Shown here: in pieces, positions 10,982-20,345 of the stretch
Numbering within the stretch: the first letter of the stretch is position 1
Layout: every line of letters begins with the position of its first letter
DNA from: Terfezia claveryi
Taxonomy: Eukaryota; Ascomycota; Pezizomycetes; Pezizales; Pezizaceae
Assembly (NCBI GenBank): GCA_015179025.1
Contig: WHUX01000308.1
Location: forward strand, 1-49,711
Length of the DNA stretch: 49,711 nt
Reading direction: 5' to 3'
Made by a program: the position numbers and the translations under genes
The notes under the pieces: model-generated
The model's input: the letters and a program-made list of their open reading frames with translations, nothing else
What the model was told of the DNA's origin: nothing
Databases searched by the model: none

Positions 10982-11542
10982 TGTCACAACCGTCCTTTCC
11001 TAGCCAGGTTTGAGAGTCAGACGGGATTCCGTCCGACTCTCGTTATTGTTGGTTGATATCGTTGTTATCTCTGTTCCCAGATAAGGGGTCTCGGGAACCT
11101 TATTCCTTCTGGTGGCCTTGGCCAGGAAGGAAGCCTGTATATATAGCTTGCTCACTCCGCCTCTCGTTGGATCCCCATCCAACGTCTTGTATACCCAATA
11201 CAGGACCTTGCTTCCCCCAGCGCTTGTGCACCTCCCTTGTGCACATCCTTGTCTCGAACAAACAACTCTGCAGTACAGCTGCCTCCCTTGACACACGTAG
11301 CAACTGCCTCCGCGTGTCTCATATCTCTTGCCTCTTGCCTCTTGCCTCTTGCCTCTTGCCTCTTGCCTCTTGCCCTTGCCCCCTTCTCAGTCTTCCCCTG
11401 GTCACACACGTAGCGTTCCTACGTGTGTCTTACCCTAGCCTTTCCCCCGATCACACACGTAGCGCTCCTACGTGTGCGATTGCCCCTTGCCACTTCCCCG
11501 GCGTACCCCTTGGTCGCCTTGTCCCCCAGAGCCCTCGTTACA
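10982..11542 (+). repeat. 3' LTR of element E
   Basis: A 561-bp match to the 5' LTR, with the same termini, TATA box (11138-11145), CTTGCCT repeat and two perfect hairpins. It differs from the 5' LTR by scattered single-base changes and small indels. Confidence 0.93.
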
Positions 11543-11547
11543 ATGGT
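11543..11547. repeat. Target-site duplication of element E, right
   Basis: ATGGT, matching ACGGC on the left after two C to T changes. Alignment with the undivided site in copy C fixes this boundary. Confidence 0.6.
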
Positions 11548-12309
11548 GGCAGTGTTGATTGGTATTGCATTTCTGCTGCTAGCGGTTGCAGCTGGTTGTT
11601 GAGGTGTATTCCATGGTTGTTGTGGGGTAACAGGAGTGTTCCTGATCTCCTGTTCCATTTGTCAGTCGGTCATCTGTTCGGTGGGGTTACTGAACTGAAT
11701 GCTGGGTTAGAGAGTAGGTCATGTCGGCTTGTTGGTGATCTATCTTTTTGCACATTCTCTGATTTCCTGGATAGCTTCTTCGCAGCTGAGAGCTTGTGGA
11801 GGTGGATAAACTGGTGTTTGTTGTACTGGTGCTAGTTCCTTTTGAGGCTTATTTGTGGATACGAAGTGTGCAATACGAGTCATAAGGAATTTCTTCTCCT
11901 TCTTAATAACTGAGGCTGTCAGGTTACAGTTCAAACTACCATGTCCGTGGTGGTTGCAGATTGCACATGTTTCGACGGTAAACATGCGGTTGTTCATAGC
12001 GTAGGAGCTGCCATGAACTGGACAGTAAAAATCACGGCAAAAGGACCAGTGCATCCTTTTATGTTGTTGCCAATTGCTATGAGCCAAGTCGATAGCAATT
12101 TCCTTCGCTTCTTCGGGAGCGAGAGATTTTTGTTGAATGTTTTCAGAAGATGGAGGCCTACATCTTAGTCCAAGAACTGTTAACGGTTTGTTCTTGTTTA
12201 TATTGGGTATACGATCATACCTGCTGAAAACTTCTTCTAGTATAGTGGATAGAGTCTCGTCGTCTGAGGACTCTTCTTCCTTCATCATGACATATTCGCT
12301 TTCTTCATC
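11548..12309 (-). pseudogene. Copy B linker, part 1: second CCHC zinc knuckle
   Basis: This is the RNase H side of the long linker between RNase H and integrase. A 182-codon open frame (11740-12288) carries an acidic start (EEESSDDETLS), then HWSFCRDFYCPVHGSS. An intact CCHC knuckle, CAICNHHGHGSLNC, follows at about 11928-11970. After it comes a Pro/Gln-rich tail. The preceding CxxxxCxxH cluster may form another metal site. In copy C the two leading Cys of this knuckle have become Tyr. The family resemblance is to nucleic-acid-binding Gag knuckles, but the placement downstream of RNase H is unusual. Confidence 0.8.
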
Positions 12310-13831
12310 CTAGATGCCCTCGAAGTATAGACAGAAGATATGGTGTCCAAGTTCTTCGGCTCTTCCACGATATTTGTTGAAGTCGCAGTCGACATGCTTG
12401 AAATTGATAGCTCCGCGAGAAACTATATTGTTCTGAGTAGAGGTTTCTGGTGAGTGGAAAGTTCTTAAAGCATTGGTAGAGATGTTGTGGTTGTAGGTAT
12501 GATTAGGAGAATCGATGCTGTTGGAGATATAATCTTCCTCGGTGATGGGAGTGTCCAAGTATTTATGCTTCCTTGATAGAGCGTCTGATATCAAATTTTC
12601 CTTTCCTGCAGTATGCTGTATACCTGTATCAAATTCCATTAGGTAATCTTGCCATCGCCTCAATTTCTGGCTTGCAGGTGTTTGAGTATGAAAGGTTACT
12701 AATGGTTTGTGGTCGGTAAGGATAGTGAACTTGTGACCTCTTAGTTGTGCTTCAAAAAATTTCAATGAGTCAATAATCACTAATAATTCCTTTTGAAAGG
12801 TAGGATAATTGAGTTATACTGGATTAAATTTTCTAGAGTGGAAGTATAATAGTCTGATGTGCGTTAACGGTCCTTGACCTATCCAAGATCTTAGTCCTAT
12901 ATCACTAGCATTACAGACTAAATATTTGGGTTCAGTAGATTTATTATTCTAGGGTTTTAAAACATGTGGGGAATTCACGAGTTCCTTGAGTTTTTCAAAT
13001 ACTGCATTATGAGTATCTGTCCATTTCCATTTCTTTGTTTCTCCTTGCATTTCTGACAGGGTGCTTGCATATGATGCCAAGTCAGGAATAAATCTGCTGA
13101 GATAATTAACGATTCCAAGGAATACTCTAAGATCCTTTTTCCTTGTAGGAGTTGGAAATGTTAATATAGTAGTTCTCTTCTTCGGGTCTACATGTAATCC
13201 ATCTGATGTTAAAACGTTTCCTAAGATTTCCAATCTTGGAGTAAAGAACTGGCATTTGCTTTCTTTGACATAAAATTTCTCATCCTGTAGACGTTGAAGT
13301 ACTTTCTTCAATAATTCTACATGTTCCTCATACATTTTGGAGAATATAATTATATCATCAATATAGATGATTAAATTTTTATAGACCATGTCTTTAAAAA
13401 TTTCATGCATAACATGAACCATGGTAGCAGGTGCGTTACGATCCACTTGTTGCATAACTCTACTTCTGAAACATCCTATATGACATAAAAAGGTCGAGTG
13501 TTGCTCAGATTCTTTATTGTTCCACATATTAAAAAATCTGTCGGCTAAGTCGAGCTTAGTCCAAATGGGATTCTCTACTACTAGTTCAATTGCTTCATTA
13601 ATATCTGGCAATGGTGTGTGATCTGGTTTGACAGCTAAATTGCAGTCTCGACAGTCATTGACATGTCTGGCTTCTTCTGGTTTATCTCGTTTAGAGATAG
13701 TGAACATGACTACAGCATTTGTGTCATTTTCTACTCTATATATACGACCTGATGCTTCTTCTTCGACTAATTTGTCATGGATTTGTTGTCTAAATCGATG
13801 TCCTGAGGGTCGCCATTTTGGTATCCAAGTA
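12310..13831 (-). pseudogene. Copy B reverse transcriptase and RNase H
   Basis: The minus strand from 13831 down encodes the polymerase. Visible are WIPKW at the insertion point of G1, then VMFTISKRDKPEEARHVND, DHTPLPDINEAIE, WTKLDLADRFFN, the YIDD box in IIYIDDIIIFSKM (about 13340-13375), and FLGIVNYLSRFIPD. RNase H follows at 12780-12580 with LTDHKPLVTFH, LRRWQDYLMEFD and HTAGKENLISDALSR. The 252-codon stretch 12949-13707 is open. Stops near 12950 and 12790 separate it from RNase H. In the YIDD box the second residue is Ile, a common gypsy variant. The same region in copy C is 44700-45918. Confidence 0.92.
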
Positions 13832-14289
13832 CATCAGCAAAAAGAAATATGCGTCAGGATACACCACTAAGCGTCTAGACGCGATTTTACATCCTGTGCG
13901 TCCTGTGCGTCCGGATGCCCCGGGGTATTGCATTACAATCCGAATGTAACTAGAGCCCCACGCTGCGTCCTGATGTCATTGGAGCCCCAAAATCCGTCCG
14001 GACGGTGGTTGACATAAGCTCAACGTCTGGATGTCAGAGCTCATTTCCATTACGTCCTCAACTCAATTGAGGTTGTTAACGCTATAGGTTCCACGTCTGG
14101 CATTGCTGAATCAGGGCCCCAAATCACTCTCTTCTACAATGCACACCCGCTACCAGCTACGCTCTAATATCGGCCAGGTACGTAGCCACTATTGCAGCTA
14201 TTGAATATGTACGCAGCGGAAATATCCCTTGTATTCACTAATAATTATATACACAGAAGTATTGATTAATAGATATATATATAGAGCAT

Positions 14290-14455
14290 GTAATCGCTGC
14301 TCCAATCGCTCTAATACTCACTCTAATTCTCGCTCTAATACTCAATCCAATACTCGCTCTAATACTTGCTCTAATACTCGCTCCAATACTCACTCTAATA
14401 CTCGCTTTAATACTCACCATAATACTCGCTCTAATAGTCACTCTAATGCTAGCTA
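14290..14455. repeat. Minisatellite in G1 left arm
   Basis: About 14 degenerate units of a 12-mer like CTCTAATACTCG/CTCCAATACTCA. The inverted counterpart is at 15597-15785 and a further copy is in G2 at about 32300-32475. Confidence 0.85.
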
Positions 14456-14749
14456 TAATGTGCTGGGATAGAGAGCGAAGGGAAAATGCACGGGGAAGGG
14501 AGGTATATATACAGGAAAACGATAGTTGCCAAGGCCGACTGCTAAGGCCGACAATTTAGACTTTCCGAAGACAATGAGATAAGGGATAACAAGAGAAGTG
14601 GCATGACAGTGATCAATGGCACTCAGCCCCCTTTCGCCCACGGGTGCCGTACTATTCAATGCCTGGCCTGGAAACAGTCATATTGGGAAATCGTAGTTGT
14701 TATATGGAGATATGTGTGGAGTTCATGATATGTTTCATAGGAATTCATG

Positions 14750-15275
14750 CATTCGCGGGCATATATATACATATGTGCGAGAAACTCGTGCTTTTGAAAT
14801 ATATGCGAGAAATCCATGCATTTGCAGGCATATATAAATATATATATACGAGAAACTCGTTCTTTTGGAGACTTATATATATATATGCGAGAAACTCATG
14901 CTCTTGGGGACATATATATATATATACGAGAACTCATGCTTTTGGGGACATATATATATATATGCGAGAAATTCATGCATTCGCATGCATATATATATAT
15001 ATATATGCGAGAAACTCATGCTTTTGGAGACTTATATATATATGTGCGAGAAACTCATGCTTTTGGGGACATATATTAAGTATATATATGCAAGAAATCC
15101 ATGCATTCGCATGCATATATATATATATATGTGCGAGAAACTCGTGCTTTTGGAGATATATATATACATATATGTGAGTAATCTATGCATTCGCGGGCTT
15201 ATATGTTTCCAAAAGCATGAGTTTCTCACATATATATATATAAGTCTCCAAGAGCACGAGTTTCTCGCGCATATA
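14750..15275. repeat. Central tandem array of G1
   Basis: About a dozen units of roughly 40 bp, each a TA-dinucleotide run plus GCGAGAAACTCATGCTTTTGG or a variant with CATGCATTCGC. Orientation flips near 15200, forming the turn of the palindrome. Confidence 0.8.
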
Positions 15276-15596
15276 TATATATAAGCCCACAAATGCATGA
15301 ATTCCTACGAAACATATAACAAAGCGTGAACTCTGTACATATCACAATACCATAACTATGATTGCCCAATATGACTATTTCCAGGCCAGGCATTGAATAG
15401 TATAGTACCCACGGGCGAAAGGGGGCTGAGCGCTATTGATCACTGTCATGCCACTTCTCTTGTTATCCCTTATCTCATTGTCTTCGGAAAGTCTAAATTG
15501 TCGGCCTTAGCAGTCGGCCTTGGCAACTATCGTTTTCCTGTATATATACCTCCCTTCCCCGTGCATTTTCCCTTCGCTCTCTATCCCAGCTCATTA

Positions 15597-15785
15597 CAGC
15601 TAGCATTAGAGTGACTATTAGAGTGAGTATTATGCCGAGTATTAAAGCGAGTATTAGAGTGAGTATTGGAGCGAGTATTAGAGCAAGTATTAGAGCAAGT
15701 ATTGGATCGAGTATTAGAGCGAGTATTAGAGCGAGTATTGGAGCGAGTATTGGAGCGAGTATTAGAGCGAGTGTTAAAGCGATTG
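15597..15785. repeat. Minisatellite in G1 right arm
   Basis: Inverted partner of the left-arm array: about 15 units of CGAGTATTAGAG/CGAGTATTGGAG type. Unit number and variant order differ from the left arm, showing independent drift after formation. Confidence 0.85.
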
Positions 15786-16310
15786 AAGCAACGATTGCAT
15801 ATTCTATATATATATCTATTGCTCAATACTTCTGTGTATATAATTTTAGCGAATACAATGGATATTTCTGCTTCATGCATATTCAATGGCTGCAATAGTG
15901 GTACGTAGCTGGCTGATGTTAGAGCGTCGTAGATGCAAGCGGTGAGTGGGTGTGCATTGTAGAAGAGAGTGATTTGGGGCCCTGGTTCAGCAACGCCAGA
16001 CGTAGAACCTATAGCGTTGGGGACGAGCAGCCCGTCTCATGTTGCGTCCAAGACGTGGTAGCATGCTTCTGTTGCGTCCCAGGCGTGGGAGCACACTTGT
16101 GTTGCATCCTGGAGGCTGGTGCGCATGAGTGTTGCATCCCGATGCTGGTGCGCACAAGTGTTGCATCCCGGCACTAGTGTGCACCAGTGTTGCGTCCCGA
16201 CACTGGCGCACCAAGCGTTTGGCGTCCTGATTGTAAGTTCCTGTCCCATGCGTCCTGTGCATCCGACGCACAGGAAGACACATGACGCGAATATTTTTTT
16301 TGCTGATGTA

Positions 16311-16960
16311 GCTCCTGCTTTTGGTTTGATAGAGTGATTAATTTTTCTTAGTGGTAGTAATTCCCGTGGAATTGTCTTGGGAAATAATAAGGGAAACTCC
16401 GTTACAGGGTTAAATTGTTTCTGTACCGTAGAAATAGCTGTCACGAGTTCTCTTTCTGAATCAGTTTCTTCTGCGTCACTAATATTTTCCCAATTATCTG
16501 GTTCACTATAATCTCTGACTGATTTACAGCTGACCTATATATACGCTGATCTCATACCATTCGCCATGGTTCTAGATCCCTTCTATACACTTAGCTGGAA
16601 TCGTGGAATGTTTTCTGGCTGGATAGTAACTAGTTCCTGATAGGCAGAAATTATTGCTCGCACTTTGCTGAGAGCAGGTTCTCCTAGTATCATGTCCCAT
16701 CCAGTCAAATGAGCTACATAGAATTTTCGTTCTTCTACATAACCTATCCAATCAAGTTTGATAGTACAAGCTTTGTCTATCATTCTTTTTGAGCCTTTAA
16801 TTGTAGTACTTAAAGATTTTTTCTCAATACTTCTAGTCAGTATTTTGTATAGGTGTACAAATTGAGAATTAATTAAGTCTCCTCCCTTTGTTTGGAGATC
16901 AATTAAAGCTAGTGCAGGGTGTTCGTTAGCTCTAACGAATACCTTGCTAAAATCTGGTAC
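16311..16960 (-). pseudogene. Copy B protease region of pol
   Basis: The minus strand encodes an aspartic-protease-like segment: ALALIDLQTKGGDLINSQFV at about 16938-16860. The Asp has the expected hydrophobic context (ALID), but the next residues are LQT where retroviral-type proteases have [ST]GA. Copy C has the same DLQT, so this is a family feature and not decay. Downstream, an open stretch of 66 codons (16583-16783) reads through LTGWDMILGEPALS, resembling the GMDWL/ILG C-terminal part of gypsy proteases. The segment continues to the RT, where G1 is inserted. Stops separate it from gag. Confidence 0.75.
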
Positions 16961-19270
16961 CTATCTTGACAAGGGTCTTTCCTTGATTTTATCGTTGTTG
17001 TTTTTATCCTTGGTGGCTATTGGTATAGCTAAATCTTGTGCGGCTGTATGCATAGGTACCTTATTTTTTCGTTTCCTAAAGTCCTTGTAGGAGTGTCCAG
17101 GGTTCCAACACCATAGATATTTCTTGCCTCTAATTAATTGCATCTTTGTCTTTTGATCTAATTTTTTTGTGATGGTGTCCCAATCTGAGTCCTTCCGATT
17201 TTCTGTGTTGGGTTTGGTATTGGGATTGCTGCTAGGATTAAATCCTGTTTTTTGTCGTTGATTCTGGTTCCTGCATGGACCGTGACTCCGATTTTCAATC
17301 CGAGAGTGTTGTCGTCATGATGTATTCGTTGTTGGTGGTGGGGCAATATCCTTCTTGAAAGCTTCATATGACTCTGCTTGATGCACGAGCTAATCATATG
17401 ACCATTCTTCTTTAATTAAAGGAATTAATGTAGCTGACATGTATAGTGGCAGGTGATTAAGAAACTTTCTTCTTTTTACTTCTTGCGATATTGATTGTTT
17501 ACCATCTTTGTCAATTAATTTGATTTGCATTTCAGTAAGCTAGTTGGCGAACTTTTTGATTCCCATGTGACGTCCGTCCTTATATGGTGTGGCTGTCTCC
17601 CATCGTTTCCATAAAAGATCTTAGCTAGTGGAGGGTATCAGAAAATTTCTTAGCACTAGCATGAAGCTAAAAAATTTCGCATCCTTTCCTTTTTCTCTTA
17701 TGAATTGATTATAAGTAGTAAGTGCGCTTCCTTCCATTCTGAATTCAACAATTTCCAAAGCTAAAGCGCCTTTTAAATCTATCCTTTTTAGAACCAACCA
17801 ACGTTGCATTGCTGTAGTCCAAGAGTCAAAATATTGTAAGTCTTGCCATTTTTTGTCTTCTCCTTTCACCTTTTCTGGTAGATCAATCTTTATTCCTCTT
17901 AAAACATCCGTTGTTTTATGATTACCTACTGTAACTATTCCTGTAGTTGATTTGCATTATTAATGTTCAACCGATTTTCCTCGTTGGGGCTTTCTAACTA
18001 AAGGTTAACTTGCAACTAATGATGCATTATCAGAGTCCGAGCTGTCATCTCCGCTATCATTGGGATCTCGTTCTCCTTCTTGAGATTTCTACTTTTGTGG
18101 ATCTGGTCCTGTTTCCAGATCATCATCGTCTTCTAGTAGTTGTATATCTTCTGGTGGTTGGTTTTTGTTGTTTGGTTTTTTAGCTGACCCAGTCCTCCTT
18201 TCTGGTGTCTCAGGTGCTCGACCTTTGCCTTTCAATTGATCTTTCAGTGTTCTCAGGAACGCTCCTGGAAGTTTTTTGCTAGTATTGAAAAAATCCTCCG
18301 TGGTATGTGCTAATTCTTCTAGATGAGTGCCACTCATCATAAATGCCATTATTTCTTCCCAGTTATTTATTACCCAATTTGGTTTCCTTAAGATTGGAAC
18401 AACAGGTTTCTTTAATTCCTTGCTTAAAAATGCATTCATTTCTAAATCCTTTTCTTTGAATGGGTAAGGTGTTAGCCATCAATAGTGTTTTACTACGGCT
18501 TCCATTAAGAGTCGAATATCATCAGAATGATACTGTTGGGCATGTCCCATTGAGCGAGTATTTTTCAAAATCTCCTCAATTGTTGGAAGATGTCTATCCC
18601 AAAATTCTTCTGGTATGAGAAGTAGAGCCATACTAAAATATAGTTTGGTTCCTGCTCCGCCTGGTTCTCCTATTTCTATATCTATGTCCATATTCATTTC
18701 CCCTTCCATATTAGGAACTACAAATCTAGTCTTTCTGGGAGTTTCTTCTACTAATTTCTTAATATCTTCGGGTAACATAGTTAACCGTCTTGACCTCTTA
18801 GTCTTCTTACTAAGTTCAGACACCATTATGTCTGATTTCGTTGTCTGTCCGCAACCAAATGCAGCTGGTTATGCGATATGATCGTCTTGTTACTTTTCTT
18901 CTTTGGCACCTTTCTGTGCTGATGGTGTGGTGGCTGATGATCCTTATGATCTCCGTTCGACTGACGGTTCTGTTGGCTTGGTGGCTTACAAGGCTGGTGA
19001 GGCTGGATGTCAGAATCTTGATATTTCTTATGGTCCTGGTTTTTCTTCGTCTACTGGTCTAGAATCTAGTTCTATTTCTTCTGGCAAAAGTGTCACGTTT
19101 TCTGATTGGTGTGTTGAGGTAGATGTTGGGGGCGCAGAGGTATAGGTAGAGATGTCTAGGCCTAAGGAAGGTGCTGATAAAGGTAATTCTTTTGTGGAGG
19201 AAATAGCTGCAGTAGAGGCAGCGAGATTTGAGGCTTGGGATTGTGATGCTTAGTTGTTTAGACCAATTAT
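16961..19270 (-). pseudogene. Copy B gag
   Basis: The capsid and nucleocapsid protein of the G9 family. A Ser/Thr-rich N-terminal segment can be followed back to about 19258, heavily interrupted by TAA and TGA. It is clearer from 18826 (MVSELSKKTKRSRRLTM), then EEFWDRHLPTIEEIL, an open stretch 18089-18439 ending in an acidic LLEDDDDLETG region, and the capsid core (KWQDLQYFDSWTTAMQRW, ATPYKDGRHMGIK, RRKFLNHLP). The CCHC knuckle near 17070-17130 reads YLWCWNPGHSYKDF: its first and last Cys are lost to Tyr and Phe by single changes. Copy C retains both of those but has lost the second. Frameshifts and stops make it non-functional. Confidence 0.85.
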
Positions 19271-19670
19271 TCCTGGGACCTGGGGGGCCAAGTTTTTAAT
19301 GGTGTACTGGATTTACAAGTACACTGGATGTAATGGCGGTTGCTAGGAGTGCAAGATGAGTTGTCGATCTTATTGGGAAAAGTGTTGTGAACGAGGGTTA
19401 GATTGTTTAATTTGGGATACTACAGCCCGTTAGAGCTCTGCTTAGCTTGCTTCTAAGTCTTTTATTTATGTACTGCAGTTAAGAGTCTGATGTCTCATTG
19501 TTGGATGATTTGCTAGCTAGTTGAATATTGATATGGTTTTATATGTGCACGTTTAAGTTTATAGGTATGTGTGTCGAATTGTATACACTTGCTTGAGTGT
19601 AATAAAGTATCCGAAGGTTGATCAGGCCTTGGATTTAAGATTAAAGATTAGGTAAGTGAGTTAAAAAAAA
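19271..19670 (-). other. Copy B 5' leader
   Basis: Between the 5' LTR and gag; no gene. On the minus strand the sequence just inside the LTR is TTTTTTTTAACTCACTTACC, which lacks an obvious TGG-type primer-binding site. The priming mode of the family is therefore unclear from this copy. Confidence 0.5.
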
Positions 19671-20340
19671 TGTAATGAATGGTACTAGACAGTATTTATT
19701 CGGTACCGTTTATACAATCTATATCCGTAGGCATGGACGTTTGTGTATTTCAGTTCTCCTGAGGTAAGACCTCAGAAGTGTAGGGAGATTACTATGTGAG
19801 ACGTTTCCGAGGGAACAGTAATTAACTGGTGTAATCTATCTTATATGATTTGTGCTATCTAAGCTATATGATCTTGATCTGATCGGAATATAGGCTTGCT
19901 TGCTCTGAGTGCTTGCTTGCTTCTGTCTGTGGATTCCAGAGGGAATCCAGCAGCCTATTTATACTCCTCTGAGATCTGATGACTAAGGAAATAAATACAA
20001 TAAAGGGTGGCACACCAGAAGGTGGTGCACTGTACAAAAAGGGTCATGTGGCCATAGTAGTGAGTCACATGCTATAAACAATGGTCATGTGGCCATAGTA
20101 ATGACTCACATGCCTTTAAATAGAGGTCACGCAGCTATAATGAGGGTGTCTTCATATGGCAAGTGCCATGGAACTTCCCATGGCAAATTCCGCGTGCTAT
20201 GGATGCTTATAAAGTAATAGGAGGTGGTTGAAGGCTAGTCCTTCAACTGAGAGGCTTAGTTATATAACATAGTAGTAATATAGGAAATACAAAAGTATAT
20301 AATCAATTATATAAGCAATGAAACAACGTTCTCCATTACA
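19671..20340 (-). repeat. 5' LTR of copy B
   Basis: A 670-bp LTR running TGTAATGAATGG to TTCTCCATTACA on the plus strand, so with intact TG...CA ends. TATAAATA lies at 19956-19963 (minus). The roughly 50-bp GTGGCCATAGTAATGA repeats are present at about 20042-20150. Confidence 0.93.
19956..19963 (-). promoter_or_regulatory. TATA box in B 5' LTR
   Basis: TATAAATA on the minus strand; as the 5' LTR this would be the promoter that drives copy B. Confidence 0.5.
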
Positions 20341-20345
20341 ATTAA
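20341..20345. repeat. Target-site duplication of copy B, right
   Basis: ATTAA, identical to 2670-2674. Confidence 0.8.

Larger units (their letters stand above)
5333..11542 (+). mobile_element. Gypsy chromovirus E, complete, nested in copy B
   Basis: A 6210-bp Ty3/gypsy element on the plus strand: 5' LTR 5333-5895, gag 5927-7048, pol about 7022-10790 ending in a chromodomain, polypurine tract, 3' LTR 10982-11542. It is GC-richer than its surroundings. Its LTRs are very similar (563 and 561 bp), which points to fairly recent insertion. Even so, gag and pol contain several TAG in place of Trp, several TGA in place of Arg, and at least four frameshifts. It split copy B in the linker between RNase H and integrase, leaving a 5-bp duplication. 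Confidence 0.93.
13832..16308. mobile_element. G1: 2.5-kb palindromic long-TIR element
   Basis: Inserted in copy B with an exact TA duplication: ...CAAGTA before and TAGCTCC after, where copy C reads CAAGTAGCTCC without interruption. The ends are CATCAGCAAAAA and its complement TTTTTTGCTGATG. The two arms (about 13832-14775 and 15275-16308) are imperfect reverse complements almost to the centre, so the whole element can fold back. Each arm carries a minisatellite of CTCTAATACTCG-type units. The centre is an array of roughly 40-bp units with GCGAGAAACTCATGC and TA runs. No transposase frame is recognisable; the open frames in the centre are repeat artefacts. TA duplication suggests mobilisation by a Tc1/mariner/pogo-type enzyme (inference). 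Confidence 0.85.
2675..20340 (-). mobile_element. G9 gypsy retrotransposon copy B, complete, with two nested insertions
   Basis: A Ty3/gypsy chromovirus on the minus strand. The 3' LTR is at 2675-3345 and the 5' LTR at 19671-20340, both flanked by ATTAA. Reading the minus strand from high to low coordinates the order is gag with a CCHC knuckle, protease, reverse transcriptase, RNase H, a long linker with two further CCHC knuckles, integrase, chromodomain. Two later insertions interrupt it: E at 5333-11542 and G1 at 13832-16308. Subtracting these and their duplications leaves about 8.97 kb. All coding parts carry stops, mainly from C:G to T:A transitions, so the copy is not autonomous. Copy C (40974-48223) is its close relative and lacks both insertions. 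Confidence 0.92.

Noticed and set aside
11053..11835. 260-codon plus-strand frame across the E 3' LTR
   Set aside because: It runs through the LTR, the hairpins and into antisense linker sequence of copy B. The same LTR open frame occurs in the 5' LTR without the downstream part.
14644..15298. Overlapping open frames of 87-177 codons with repeated ARNSCFWRHIYIYM-like peptides
   Set aside because: They arise in several frames and on both strands from the TA/GCGAGAAACTC tandem array of G1; equal openness in all frames marks them as repeat artefacts.
13880..16280. CRISPR-like array because of regularly spaced repeats
   Set aside because: Repeats are degenerate minisatellites without unique spacers, in a fungal transposon context with no cas genes.
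18841..19145. Plus-strand frames of 73-80 codons antisense to copy B gag
   Set aside because: They are shadows of the decayed gag N-terminus on the minus strand, where the Ser/Thr-rich frame can be followed through stops.
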